A DNA stretch of 64,000 bases, from the NCBI RefSeq assembly GCF_001026905.1, contig NZ_LAQL01000007.1:265331-329330 (forward strand). Reading direction: 5' to 3'. Shown here one piece after another: positions 55,967-63,754 of the stretch. The notes beneath the pieces are model-generated. The model worked only from the letters and a program-made list of their open reading frames with translations. It searched no databases and had not been told where the DNA came from. The position numbers and the translations under genes were made by a program. Origin of the DNA: Kiloniella spongiae. Its GTDB lineage: Bacteria > Pseudomonadota > Alphaproteobacteria > Kiloniellales > Kiloniellaceae. Position 1 is the first letter of the stretch. Every line of letters starts with the position of its first letter.

Positions 55967-56272
55967 TTGGATTATTCAACGACACAAAATGGTGAGACTC
56001 TATCTATTTCTTTTCGTGGAGAGTTCGGGTTTCCCTATAATCCTAAAGCACAAAAAATCATCGAAGATCTTAAGAAAAGTGGGTGCTCTGGCTTCTCTAT
56101 TGAATTGAGTGAATTGCAATCAATTGATTCTGCTGGCCTTGGTATGCTTTTACTGATTAATGACGCTGCTCAGGATAATGGAAAGAGCTTAGAGCTGTGT
56201 AGGCCAACTGGACAGGTTGAAAAGATGCTTGAGATTTCTAAATTCTCCGAGATCATTTCTATCAAGTCTTAG
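55967..56272 (+). CDS. STAS-domain protein (anti-sigma factor antagonist type)
   Basis: A 101-residue single-domain protein. The STAS core is clear: SIELSELQSIDSAGLGMLLL, with the phosphorylatable serine at S55 in DSAGLGM. Such proteins are switched by phosphorylation and bind a partner kinase or sigma-controlling protein. The start must be TTG 55967 (or an ATA one codon upstream), as no ATG is in frame. It follows the Cache receptor by 60 bp and is followed by a terminator, so the pair is one unit. No partner kinase or phosphatase is encoded nearby. Confidence 0.82.
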   Translation: MDYSTTQNGETLSISFRGEFGFPYNPKAQKIIEDLKKSGCSGFSIELSELQSIDSAGLGMLLLINDAAQDNGKSLELCRPTGQVEKMLEISKFSEIISIKS

Positions 56273-56286
56273 CTCCGGTAATATTA

Positions 56287-56310
56287 AAAGGGCGCTATGT
56301 AGCGCCCTTT
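56287..56310. terminator. Hairpin terminator between the STAS gene and pyrE
   Basis: Perfect 11-bp arms AAAGGGCGCTA (56287-56297) and TAGCGCCCTTT (56300-56310) with a 2-nt spacer. Flanked by A's and T's on each side. It can serve both convergent genes. Confidence 0.8.
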
Positions 56311-56335
56311 GTTCAAGATCAAGTTTGTTAATAGA

Positions 56336-57007
56336 TTAATCCGCTTTACCGCCACGGTCTTTTGACCATTCGTTTGGCTTGCTAAGGAAGGATCTTACCG
56401 TCACGAGGTTATCGTTTTCCAGATAACCTTTTTCTTCAGCAACTTTCAGGGCGTCCCACCATGTGGCGAGGGCATGCAGTGTCACGCCTTCTTTGGCGAG
56501 ATCGGTGACAGATTGCGGATAGATGCCATAGTGGAAGAAAACAAAGGTATGATCACATTTACCGCCCGCATTGCGGATGGCTTCAACAAAGTTAAGTTTT
56601 GATCCACCATCTGTGGCGAGGTCTTCAACCAGAAGAACGCGGCTACCATCTGCCATGTAGCCTTCGATCTGTGCATCGCGTCCAAAGCCTTTTGGTTTTT
56701 TACGGACATACAGCATGGGCAAGCCCATGCGCTCTGCAATCATTGCGGCAAAGGGAATACCTGCTGTCTCGCCACCTGCAATGGCATCAATGGATTCATA
56801 TCCAATATCGCGCTGGATAAGTTCTACAGCCATATCCATTAACTTGGCACGGGCACGGGGAAAGGAAATAATTTTCCGGCAATCAACATAAACGGGACTG
56901 ATACGACCAGACGTAAAGGTAAATGGATCTTCCGGGCGGAAGAGGACAGCTTCGATCTCCATTAGAATTGAGGCTGTTGTTCTGGCGGTTTCGGTGATTT
57001 TGCTCAT
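56336..57007 (-). CDS. pyrE: Orotate phosphoribosyltransferase
   Basis: Joins orotate to PRPP in pyrimidine synthesis. From ATG 57007 the product is 223 residues, starting MSKITETARTTASILMEIEA. The PRPP motif is VLLVEDLATDGGSK and the family's FTSGRISPVYVDCR and AGGETAGIPFAAMIAERMGLP are visible. A second ATG at 57052 would add 15 residues without clear support. Convergent with the STAS gene. Confidence 0.94.
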   Translation of the reverse strand: MSKITETARTTASILMEIEAVLFRPEDPFTFTSGRISPVYVDCRKIISFPRARAKLMDMAVELIQRDIGYESIDAIAGGETAGIPFAAMIAERMGLPMLYVRKKPKGFGRDAQIEGYMADGSRVLLVEDLATDGGSKLNFVEAIRNAGGKCDHTFVFFHYGIYPQSVTDLAKEGVTLHALATWWDALKVAEEKGYLENDNLVTVRSFLSKPNEWSKDRGGKAD

Positions 57008-57204
57008 CGCTTGTCCGGTCCTTGGGTCAGTTGCCAATAGCTTTTGCTTCATCGCTACTCAAATAATTCGGATCTATTTACCTCTTGCTTAGCCGTGCTG
57101 CAATATTTTTCCCGTTTGGAAGAGGTTGGTCAAAAAACATTCATGTAAGTTATAGCGCCATAAGATGAGACTGGTTATCTTATTGCGAAGCCGTGCTTGT
57201 CAAA

Positions 57205-57246
57205 ATAGCTCTATTCGCGAGGAATATAGCTCTATTCGCGAGGAAT
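57205..57246. repeat. 21-bp perfect tandem duplication before the crotonase gene
   Basis: Two perfect 21-bp copies (57205-57225 and 57226-57246), each starting ATAGCTCTATTCGCG and ending AGGAAT. The ribosome site GAGGA is therefore doubled; the copy nearest the ATG (57248) is at normal distance. Confidence 0.9.
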
Positions 57247-57247
57247 A

Positions 57248-58063
57248 ATGTCTGAAGGTTCCCAAAAGGATAACAAAGAAAATAAGCAAGACACAGTCTT
57301 GGCCTGGCGCGAAGGAAATGTAGCGACGGTTGTTTTGAACCGCCCTGAGAAACTTAATGCCTTTAATCTGTCAATGTGGCAGGATCTCGGGACTGTTATG
57401 CTTAAACTAGCGGCTGATGTAACTCTGCGTTGTGTTGTTATTCGCGGTGCTGGAGGTCGAGCCTTTGCGGCAGGGGCGGATATTGCAGAGTTTCAGAAGG
57501 TCCGCTTTTCATCACAGCAGGCGGTGAGCTATGCCAAGCCAATGGATCGTGCGGTCGATGCTATTCGTCAATGCCCGCATCCGACCCTGGCCTTTATTGA
57601 AGGGGCTTGCATGGGCGGTGGATTGGAAATCGCTGCACAGTGTGATCTTAGGATAGCCAATCAATCAGCCCGATTTGGTATTCCGATCAACAAAATTGGG
57701 AATGTACTGCCGTATCCGGCGATGATTGCTTTGGTCGATCTGGTCGGGCGAAGTGTAACGATGGAACTCCTTCTGGAAGGGCGAATTTTTACGGCTGAAG
57801 AAGCCTATGTCAAAGGGCTTGTCGGGCGTGTTGTTGACGATAATATTGCCGAAGCTGAAGTATATAATTCAGCAAGGCGGATTGCAGAAGGTGCGCCTCT
57901 GGTTGCGCGGTGGCACAAGAAACATGCGACCAGGGTACAAAACCCAACACCCTTAACTGCAGAAGAACTGGCACAGCCGTTTCTCTGTTGTGACACAGAG
58001 GATTATAAAGAGGGTGTTGCTGCTTTCCTCGAAAAGCGAAAGCCTTGCTTTAAAGGGAAGTAA
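57248..58063 (+). CDS. Enoyl-CoA hydratase/isomerase (crotonase) family protein
   Basis: A 271-residue crotonase-fold protein. The oxyanion-hole motifs AFAAGADIAEF and GACMGGGLEIAAQCDL are present, with the general-base candidate E127. In the second catalytic position of hydratases (FGxPE) it has FGIPI (I147), so the second glutamate is missing. It may therefore be an isomerase, a hydrolase or a non-hydratase member. The C-terminus ends VAAFLEKRKPCFKGK, typical of the family. ATG 57248 follows the second copy of a duplicated ribosome site. Confidence 0.85.
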   Translation: MSEGSQKDNKENKQDTVLAWREGNVATVVLNRPEKLNAFNLSMWQDLGTVMLKLAADVTLRCVVIRGAGGRAFAAGADIAEFQKVRFSSQQAVSYAKPMDRAVDAIRQCPHPTLAFIEGACMGGGLEIAAQCDLRIANQSARFGIPINKIGNVLPYPAMIALVDLVGRSVTMELLLEGRIFTAEEAYVKGLVGRVVDDNIAEAEVYNSARRIAEGAPLVARWHKKHATRVQNPTPLTAEELAQPFLCCDTEDYKEGVAAFLEKRKPCFKGK

Positions 58064-58232
58064 GTGAAGGGAAAGGCGATTTACATTTGGAGTTCGAGGG
58101 TAATTGTACTATCGGCCAGTTGTTCAAGTTTTAGTTTCTATCTTTCATATTAATAAAAGTGTATATACTTGAGCTGCCTTGTCGGAGATTATTTCTTCTC
58201 TGGTTTTTTGCGTTTTGAATTGGCTGGTTTGT

Positions 58233-58724
58233 ATGTATCAAGTTCTGGATCTGGACGAGATCCCAGAAAGCTCCCCGGTATCCTATATGGCTTCCTACTA
58301 TGATGGATTGCCTAAATTACAGCTAAAAAAAACTGATCAAATCCCTCTGCCTCAATGGTCAGATTTTAATCCGCTTGAAGTCCGAAAAATATTGCCTTGG
58401 ACAATGGTGATCCAGCGCGATGGCGCTAGTCCGTCCGGCCATCTCATTAAGCTTGAAGGTGAAAGAATAATTGAAGCTTCTGGCGTGAATTCCATGGGAA
58501 AAACGTTGGCTGAGGCCTTCGAGCCGGATATGGCTGAAATTAAATGGCGGGAAATGGAAGATGTTGCTCAGCAAAGATGCACATCTTTTACACTCAGTCC
58601 TGTCCCCAGATCTGACAGATCTTTTATTGACCTTTATCGGGGATGTTTCCCCTTTTGTGATGATCAGGGCGATGTTTGCCGCTTGGTGATTACTGTTGCG
58701 CCAGTAAAAGATATTATCCGGTAA
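58233..58724 (+). CDS. PAS-domain protein of unknown function
   Basis: A 163-residue soluble protein resembling the stand-alone PAS_5-type family of alphaproteobacteria: LPWTMVIQRDGASPSGHLIK, then GKTLAEAFEPDM and the final strand CRLVITVAPVKDI. No output domain. ATG 58233 is chosen; an in-frame TTG start at 58179 would add a hydrophobic stretch (EIISSLVFCVLNWLVCM), possibly a membrane anchor. Function unknown; the ligand, if any, is unknown. Confidence 0.68.
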   Translation: MYQVLDLDEIPESSPVSYMASYYDGLPKLQLKKTDQIPLPQWSDFNPLEVRKILPWTMVIQRDGASPSGHLIKLEGERIIEASGVNSMGKTLAEAFEPDMAEIKWREMEDVAQQRCTSFTLSPVPRSDRSFIDLYRGCFPFCDDQGDVCRLVITVAPVKDIIR

Positions 58725-58772
58725 TTGAACAGAAATGTCGACTATATGTCAGTTACCATGGTGGGAATGTTT

Positions 58773-59171
58773 TTAGAATAGTTTCATTACTGCTTCACCA
58801 TGGCCAATCAATTGCCCATGTTGGTTTTTAACATCACATGATAAAAACTTAATATGTTTTCCGCCGCCTTTCAGGGTGCCTGTTGCAAGTAATTTGTCAC
58901 CACTTTGAGCGGATGCTGTAAATTGTGTGTTGAGTGAAAGTGTTACTGCACGCCGCCGTTTTGCGGGATCTGGATTGTGAATAAGCGTATAACCGCAGGC
59001 TGTATCAATGAGTGTTGCGAGGACGCCGCCATGCATGATGCCGGCACTGTTCAGATGATAATCGGCAATCGTAAGGGCAATGCTGGCTGAGCTTTCAGTC
59101 CACTCGACAAGGCTATAGCCTATGTGTTGTCCGAAGTTGCTAATGCTGTCTTGTGTATCTGATGTGCTCAT
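58773..59171 (-). CDS. PaaI-family acyl-CoA thioesterase (hotdog fold)
   Basis: A 132-residue single-hotdog protein. The active helix motif is HLNSAGIMHGGVLATLIDTA, followed by AVTLSLNTQFTASAQSGDKL. The family hydrolyses acyl- or aryl-CoA thioesters. It sits downstream of putR on the same strand (42 bp apart) and upstream-convergent to the PAS gene. Substrate unknown. Confidence 0.88.
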   Translation of the reverse strand: MSTSDTQDSISNFGQHIGYSLVEWTESSASIALTIADYHLNSAGIMHGGVLATLIDTACGYTLIHNPDPAKRRRAVTLSLNTQFTASAQSGDKLLATGTLKGGGKHIKFLSCDVKNQHGQLIGHGEAVMKLF

Positions 59172-59212
59172 AACAGTCTCTTTATGAAATTGATTCTGAA
59201 TAGATTGCGTTT

Positions 59213-59692
59213 TTAAAAGTTATCTTTTACCGCAAGGATGTTGGTATTTTTAACTTCTTCCATAACAACGTAGCTGTGGGTTTGGGAAACCCACGGGGTT
59301 GCTGCCAGTTTGTCCCCCAGAATTCCTCTATATTCAGCCATGTCAGCCGCGCGGACTTTTATCAGGTAATCGAAACCGCCGGAAACCATATGGCATTCCA
59401 GAACCTCTGGAATCTCCATCATGGATTTTTTAAACTCTTCAAATGCCGCAGATGTTGTTTTCTCAAGGGTAATCTGAACATAGACCAGAAGGCTTGCGTT
59501 AATCTTAACCGGATTGAGGGTTGCCATATATCCTTTGATATAATTGCTTTGCTCAAGCCTTTTTACCCTTTCCAGACAAGGCGTTGGACTTAAATTAACA
59601 CGCCGGGCAAGTTCAACATTCGAGACACGTCCGTCTTCCTGTAGTACGCGGAGGATATTTCTATCTATTCGATCCAGCTTTTTTTCACTCAT
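59213..59692 (-). CDS. putR: Lrp-family proline utilisation regulator
   Basis: A 159-residue Lrp/AsnC protein. Winged helix: RNILRVLQEDGRVSNVELAR, then NLSPTPCLERVKRLEQSNYI. RAM domain: PEVLECHMVSGGFDYLIKVR. It is divergent from putA, the classical arrangement in alphaproteobacteria where PutR activates putA in the presence of proline. The name rests on that context. A perfect palindrome lies between the genes. Confidence 0.88.
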   Translation of the reverse strand: MSEKKLDRIDRNILRVLQEDGRVSNVELARRVNLSPTPCLERVKRLEQSNYIKGYMATLNPVKINASLLVYVQITLEKTTSAAFEEFKKSMMEIPEVLECHMVSGGFDYLIKVRAADMAEYRGILGDKLAATPWVSQTHSYVVMEEVKNTNILAVKDNF

Positions 59693-59715
59693 CCAGATTA
59701 TATATCTAGAAAAAT

Positions 59716-59739
59716 CAATATTTTCTAGAGAAAATATTG
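59716..59739. promoter_or_regulatory. Palindromic operator between putR and putA
   Basis: Perfect arms CAATATTTTCT (59716-59726) and AGAAAATATTG (59729-59739) around a 2-bp centre. It lies 24 bp from the putR start and 104 bp from the putA start. AT-rich, long and symmetrical, as expected for an Lrp-family site. Confidence 0.75.
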
Positions 59740-59843
59740 TATATTTTGTTAAAATGGCAGCATATATCGCTATAATTAGTGTAAATTGATCTTAGATATG
59801 AATATGTAATACGCGCCTGAACGCGATATCTGGGATTAATGAA

Positions 59844-62800
59844 ATGATTATCGATAAAGAACTGGCAAATGCCACGCCTTTAATGACGGCCCTACGCCTT
59901 GCTTATCGTATGGATGAAACACAAGCTGTAACAGATCTGGTCAATGCACTGGATTTGTCGAGTGATGCGCTGGATAGAATTTCAGCAAGGGCCCGTGATC
60001 TTGTGAAGGAAGTTCGCAAGTCACGCGTAGGGCAAGGCGGTATCGATGCTTTTATGCATGAATTTGAACTCTCCTCTAAAGAAGGTGTTGTTCTTATGTG
60101 TTTGGCCGAAGCATTGCTTCGGGTTCCGGATAGCGAAACAATCGATAAACTCATTCGTGACAAGCTGTCTTCTGCTGATTGGGAAGCGCATCTTGGTCAC
60201 AGTGACTCCATGTTTGTGAATGCATCGACTTGGGCATTAATGCTGACAGGCCGCGTGGTGAATATTAAAAAGGAAGAAAGCAACGATTTTTCCGGTCTTT
60301 TCCAGCGGATGGTTCAAAAAAGTGGTGAACCGGTTATTCGAAAGGCTGTGCGCCAGGCCATGAAAATATTAGGCCGTCAGTTTGTTATGGGGCGCGGTAT
60401 TAAAGAGGCGTTGGATCGGGCTGTTGATGACGAGAAAAAGGGCTATCGCTATTCTTACGATATGCTGGGTGAAGGCGCACGTACGATGCCGGATGCTGAC
60501 CGTTATTTTGAGGCGTATCGCACCGCTATTGCTGAAATTGGAAAGGCAGCCGCTGGACGTGGTGCCATTAACTCACCGGGTATTTCTATAAAACTGTCAG
60601 CAATCCATCCTCGTTACGAGTTTACTCACCGTTCCCGGGTTATGAGCGAAGTTGTTCCGCGGTTGAAAAAATTAGCCTTGGATGCCAAGCGCTACGACAT
60701 TGGCTTGACGGTCGATGCCGAAGAAGCTGATCGTCTTGAAATCTCACTGGATGTCCTAGAGGCCGTTTCCGGTGACCCTGATCTTAAAGGCTGGAATGGT
60801 CTTGGTCTGGCGGTTCAAGCTTATCAAAAGCGTGCCCCTTTTGTCATCGATTGGCTCGCTGATATGGCTCATCGTCATGGACGACGACTGATGGTGCGTT
60901 TGGTCAAGGGTGCCTATTGGGATACTGAAATTAAATTGGCTCAGGAAGAAGGGCAGGAAGGGTATCCCGTATACACCCGTAAGGTATCCACTGATGTTTC
61001 CTACTTGAGCTGTGCTCGTAAAATGCTTGCTGATCCAGAAGCTTTTTATCCGCAGTTCGCATCACATAATGCGCATACCGTTGCCTCCATTATGGAAATG
61101 GCCGGACCGGAACAGGATTTTGAATTCCAGCGCTTGCACGGTATGGGCGAAGCTCTTTACGATCAAGTTGTTGGCAAAGCTGGCAAAGGCTACCCGGTTC
61201 GTATTTATGCACCGGTTGGCAGTCATGAAGACCTGCTGGCATACCTTGTCCGTCGGTTGTTGGAAAATGGCGCGAACTCATCTTTTGTAAACAGAATTCA
61301 AGATGAAAAACTTCCGATTGATGAAATCATTGCTGATCCAATCCTAAAGGCACGCAATCTATTTAACATTCCGCATCCACAAATTCCTCTGCCATTACAT
61401 CTTTTTGGTACTGAACGTTTGAATTCAAAAGGGTTGGATCTATCTGATGCTGTTCAATTGTCAGAAATTGGCAAAGATGTTCAGAAGTTTGCAAACGAAG
61501 GATGGCACGGTGCCCCAATCATTGGCGGGATCGAGCAAACAGGTGCAACTCATCCAGTAATGTCACCAAGTGATCGACGCAACAAGGTCGGTGAAATTGC
61601 GTGGGCCTCTACAGAACAGGCCCAGAACGCACTGGCCCGGGCAGATCGTGCATGGTGGGGGTGGGATCAGACCTCTGCAACAGCGCGGGGGGATTGCTTG
61701 GATAGGATGGCGGATCTACTCGAAGAAAACACAGCGGAATTTATCGCACTGTGTATGCGTGAAGCAGGTAAAACGACGGCAGATGCGATTGCTGAAATTC
61801 GCGAAGCTGTTGATTTCTGTCGTTATTACGCTGTGAAATGCCGTCAGGATTTTGGCGATCCACTTGTGATGCCTGGACCAACTGGTGAGCGCAATGAACT
61901 GTCTATGCACGGGCGAGGTGTTTTCTTGTGTATCAGCCCATGGAACTTTCCGTTGGCAATATTCTTAGGCCAGGTATCTGCTGCTTTGGCCGCGGGGAAT
62001 GCCGTGATTGCAAAGCCGGCAGAGCAAACTGGATTGGTTGCAGTAAGAGCCATTAAACTCTTTCATCAGGCGGGTGTTCCTGGTGATGTTCTTCATCTTT
62101 TACCGGGGGATGGGCCAACTGTTGCGGGGCCATTATTGGCCGATGATCGCATCAAAGGTGTTGCTTTTACCGGGTCGACAGAGACAGCAAAACTTATCCA
62201 AAGAGCACTTGCTGCGCGAGAAGGGGAAATTGTGCCTCTTATTGCTGAAACTGGTGGCCAGAATGCGATGATTGTGGATTCAACTGCGCTGCCCGAACAG
62301 ATTGTTCGGGATGTTCTGGCATCTTCTTTTCAGTCGGCGGGGCAACGTTGTTCTGCTTTGCGAGTTCTTTTCCTGCAAGAAGATGTTGCAGATAAAATTC
62401 TAACGATGCTTGCCGGAGCAATGGATGAATTGACGGTGGGGGATTCATCGTTCCTTTCTACCGACGTTGGTCCCGTGATTGATGAAGATGCTTTAACAAT
62501 GCTGAATGCACATATTTCTCATATGAAGTCGCAGGCAAAGGTTATACGGGAACTGTCTTTACCGTCGAGCACATCAAATGGCGCATTTGTCGCGCCTGTT
62601 ACGTTCGAGATAGAGGGACTTCATCAGCTCAAGCAAGAAGTCTTTGGGCCTGTGCTTCACGTTATTCGCTATAAAGCATCAGAACTGGACAGTATTATTG
62701 ATCAGATTAACAACTCTGGCTTTGGCTTGACGTTGGGTATTCACAGTCGTATTGACGAAACTGTGGATTATATTGCCCGTCGTGTTCGGGTGGGAAACAC

Positions 62801-62981
62801 CTATGTAAACCGAAACCAAATTGGTGCTATCGTCGGTGTACAGCCGTTTGGCGGCATGGGCTTGTCTGGAACAGGTCCAAAGGCCGGGGGACCTAGGTAT
62901 CTTCATCGTTTCGCGACAGAACATTCCATTTCTATTGATACAACGGCGGCGGGTGGCAATACATCTCTTATGACGCTGTGA
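59844..62981 (+). CDS. putA: Bifunctional proline dehydrogenase / L-glutamate gamma-semialdehyde dehydrogenase
   Basis: Oxidises proline to glutamate in two steps. It is 1045 residues, the short PutA form without the N-terminal DNA-binding domain of enteric PutA. The flavin half has VDAEEADRLEISLDVLEAV and the substrate motif RRLLENGANSSFVNRI. The aldehyde dehydrogenase half has SPWNFPLAIFLGQVSAALAA, the Glu in IAETGGQNAMIVD and the nucleophilic Cys in SAGQRCSALRVLF. Regulation therefore falls to the separate divergent PutR. Four imperfect 15-bp repeats follow the stop codon. Confidence 0.96.
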   Translation: MIIDKELANATPLMTALRLAYRMDETQAVTDLVNALDLSSDALDRISARARDLVKEVRKSRVGQGGIDAFMHEFELSSKEGVVLMCLAEALLRVPDSETIDKLIRDKLSSADWEAHLGHSDSMFVNASTWALMLTGRVVNIKKEESNDFSGLFQRMVQKSGEPVIRKAVRQAMKILGRQFVMGRGIKEALDRAVDDEKKGYRYSYDMLGEGARTMPDADRYFEAYRTAIAEIGKAAAGRGAINSPGISIKLSAIHPRYEFTHRSRVMSEVVPRLKKLALDAKRYDIGLTVDAEEADRLEISLDVLEAVSGDPDLKGWNGLGLAVQAYQKRAPFVIDWLADMAHRHGRRLMVRLVKGAYWDTEIKLAQEEGQEGYPVYTRKVSTDVSYLSCARKMLADPEAFYPQFASHNAHTVASIMEMAGPEQDFEFQRLHGMGEALYDQVVGKAGKGYPVRIYAPVGSHEDLLAYLVRRLLENGANSSFVNRIQDEKLPIDEIIADPILKARNLFNIPHPQIPLPLHLFGTERLNSKGLDLSDAVQLSEIGKDVQKFANEGWHGAPIIGGIEQTGATHPVMSPSDRRNKVGEIAWASTEQAQNALARADRAWWGWDQTSATARGDCLDRMADLLEENTAEFIALCMREAGKTTADAIAEIREAVDFCRYYAVKCRQDFGDPLVMPGPTGERNELSMHGRGVFLCISPWNFPLAIFLGQVSAALAAGNAVIAKPAEQTGLVAVRAIKLFHQAGVPGDVLHLLPGDGPTVAGPLLADDRIKGVAFTGSTETAKLIQRALAAREGEIVPLIAETGGQNAMIVDSTALPEQIVRDVLASSFQSAGQRCSALRVLFLQEDVADKILTMLAGAMDELTVGDSSFLSTDVGPVIDEDALTMLNAHISHMKSQAKVIRELSLPSSTSNGAFVAPVTFEIEGLHQLKQEVFGPVLHVIRYKASELDSIIDQINNSGFGLTLGIHSRIDETVDYIARRVRVGNTYVNRNQIGAIVGVQPFGGMGLSGTGPKAGGPRYLHRFATEHSISIDTTAAGGNTSLMTL

Positions 62982-63041
62982 TTTCTGGAATTCTTATTTC
63001 TGGAGCTCTTTTTTCTGGGGTTCCTATTTCTGGGGCTCAGA
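62982..63041. repeat. Four imperfect 15-bp tandem repeats after putA
   Basis: Units TTTCTGGAATTCTTA (62982-62996), TTTCTGGAGCTCTTT (62997-63011), TTTCTGGGGTTCCTA (63012-63026) and TTTCTGGGGCTCAGA (63027-63041) begin at the base after the putA stop. They precede a hairpin terminator. Confidence 0.85.
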
Positions 63042-63061
63042 CTTTACGCTTTTAAACATAG

Positions 63062-63103
63062 AAAACCCGGTTTTGATCTTATCTTGCTCAAAACCGGGTT
63101 TTT
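63062..63103 (+). terminator. Rho-independent terminator after putA
   Basis: Arms AAAACCCGGTTTTGA (63062-63076) and TCAAAACCGGGTTTT (63088-63102) around an 11-nt loop, ending in T's. It lies about 80 bp after the putA stop, downstream of the 15-bp repeats. Confidence 0.85.
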
Positions 63104-63173
63104 CATTGCTTTGGTGTTGGGATGAATTATCTTGATACCTTCTTTTCTGATAAAGCAATAAGAGTAATCAGGT

Positions 63174-63665
63174 TTGCACGAAGATGACCTCAGAGAGTTT
63201 GTACAGGCTGGTATTCGTGAAGATGAAGAACCCTTATGGTTCGCGCAGCCCCAGTTTTCCCGAATTTGGCAACGGGAATATACATCTCCGATAACTAAAT
63301 TCTTTTTGTTCGTCGGCCTTCTCACAATTTTATTAAATATTGTTGCTCTTATCTTTTTCAGCCTGTCGACGATTTTAAATATCTTTCTGATCGTGGCTTT
63401 AGGTGGCGTTATCCTCAGGTTCTGTTGGATCTACTACCTGGGACGTCGCTTGGTTTATGTTCTGACATCAAAGCGTTTGGTGTTTTTCTTGGAATCCGCA
63501 AAACCTATTGAGTACAAATCCTTTTCTCTGGATAAGCTCGGTGAGCCAAGACTGGTTAGAGGTAACGATGACTACGATGATGTGATTTTTCCAGCTTTAA
63601 AAGATGGTTTGTTTGGCGTATTAGATAGTGCATTGGTTAAGGATTTGATCGCTAGTAATCAATAG
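63174..63665 (+). CDS. Membrane protein with PH-like domain (bacterial PH type)
   Basis: A 163-residue protein. Two adjacent hydrophobic segments occupy about residues 42-85 (FFLFVGLLTILLNIVALIFF and IFLIVALGGVILRFCWIYYL). A soluble domain follows, YVLTSKRLVFFLESAKPIEY then SFSLDKLGEP and GNDDYDDVIFPAL, as in small bacterial PH-domain membrane proteins. The TTG at 63174 is the only start available after an in-frame TAA; its ribosome site is weak. Function unknown. Confidence 0.65.
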   Translation: MHEDDLREFVQAGIREDEEPLWFAQPQFSRIWQREYTSPITKFFLFVGLLTILLNIVALIFFSLSTILNIFLIVALGGVILRFCWIYYLGRRLVYVLTSKRLVFFLESAKPIEYKSFSLDKLGEPRLVRGNDDYDDVIFPALKDGLFGVLDSALVKDLIASNQ

Positions 63666-63754
63666 CATCGCAACGTCATAACTATTCCTATTTTTAATCT
63701 AGGAACCTGATGATGGCAATCTGTTCGGTTATTGAACTTTGTAACTTCGAACAC

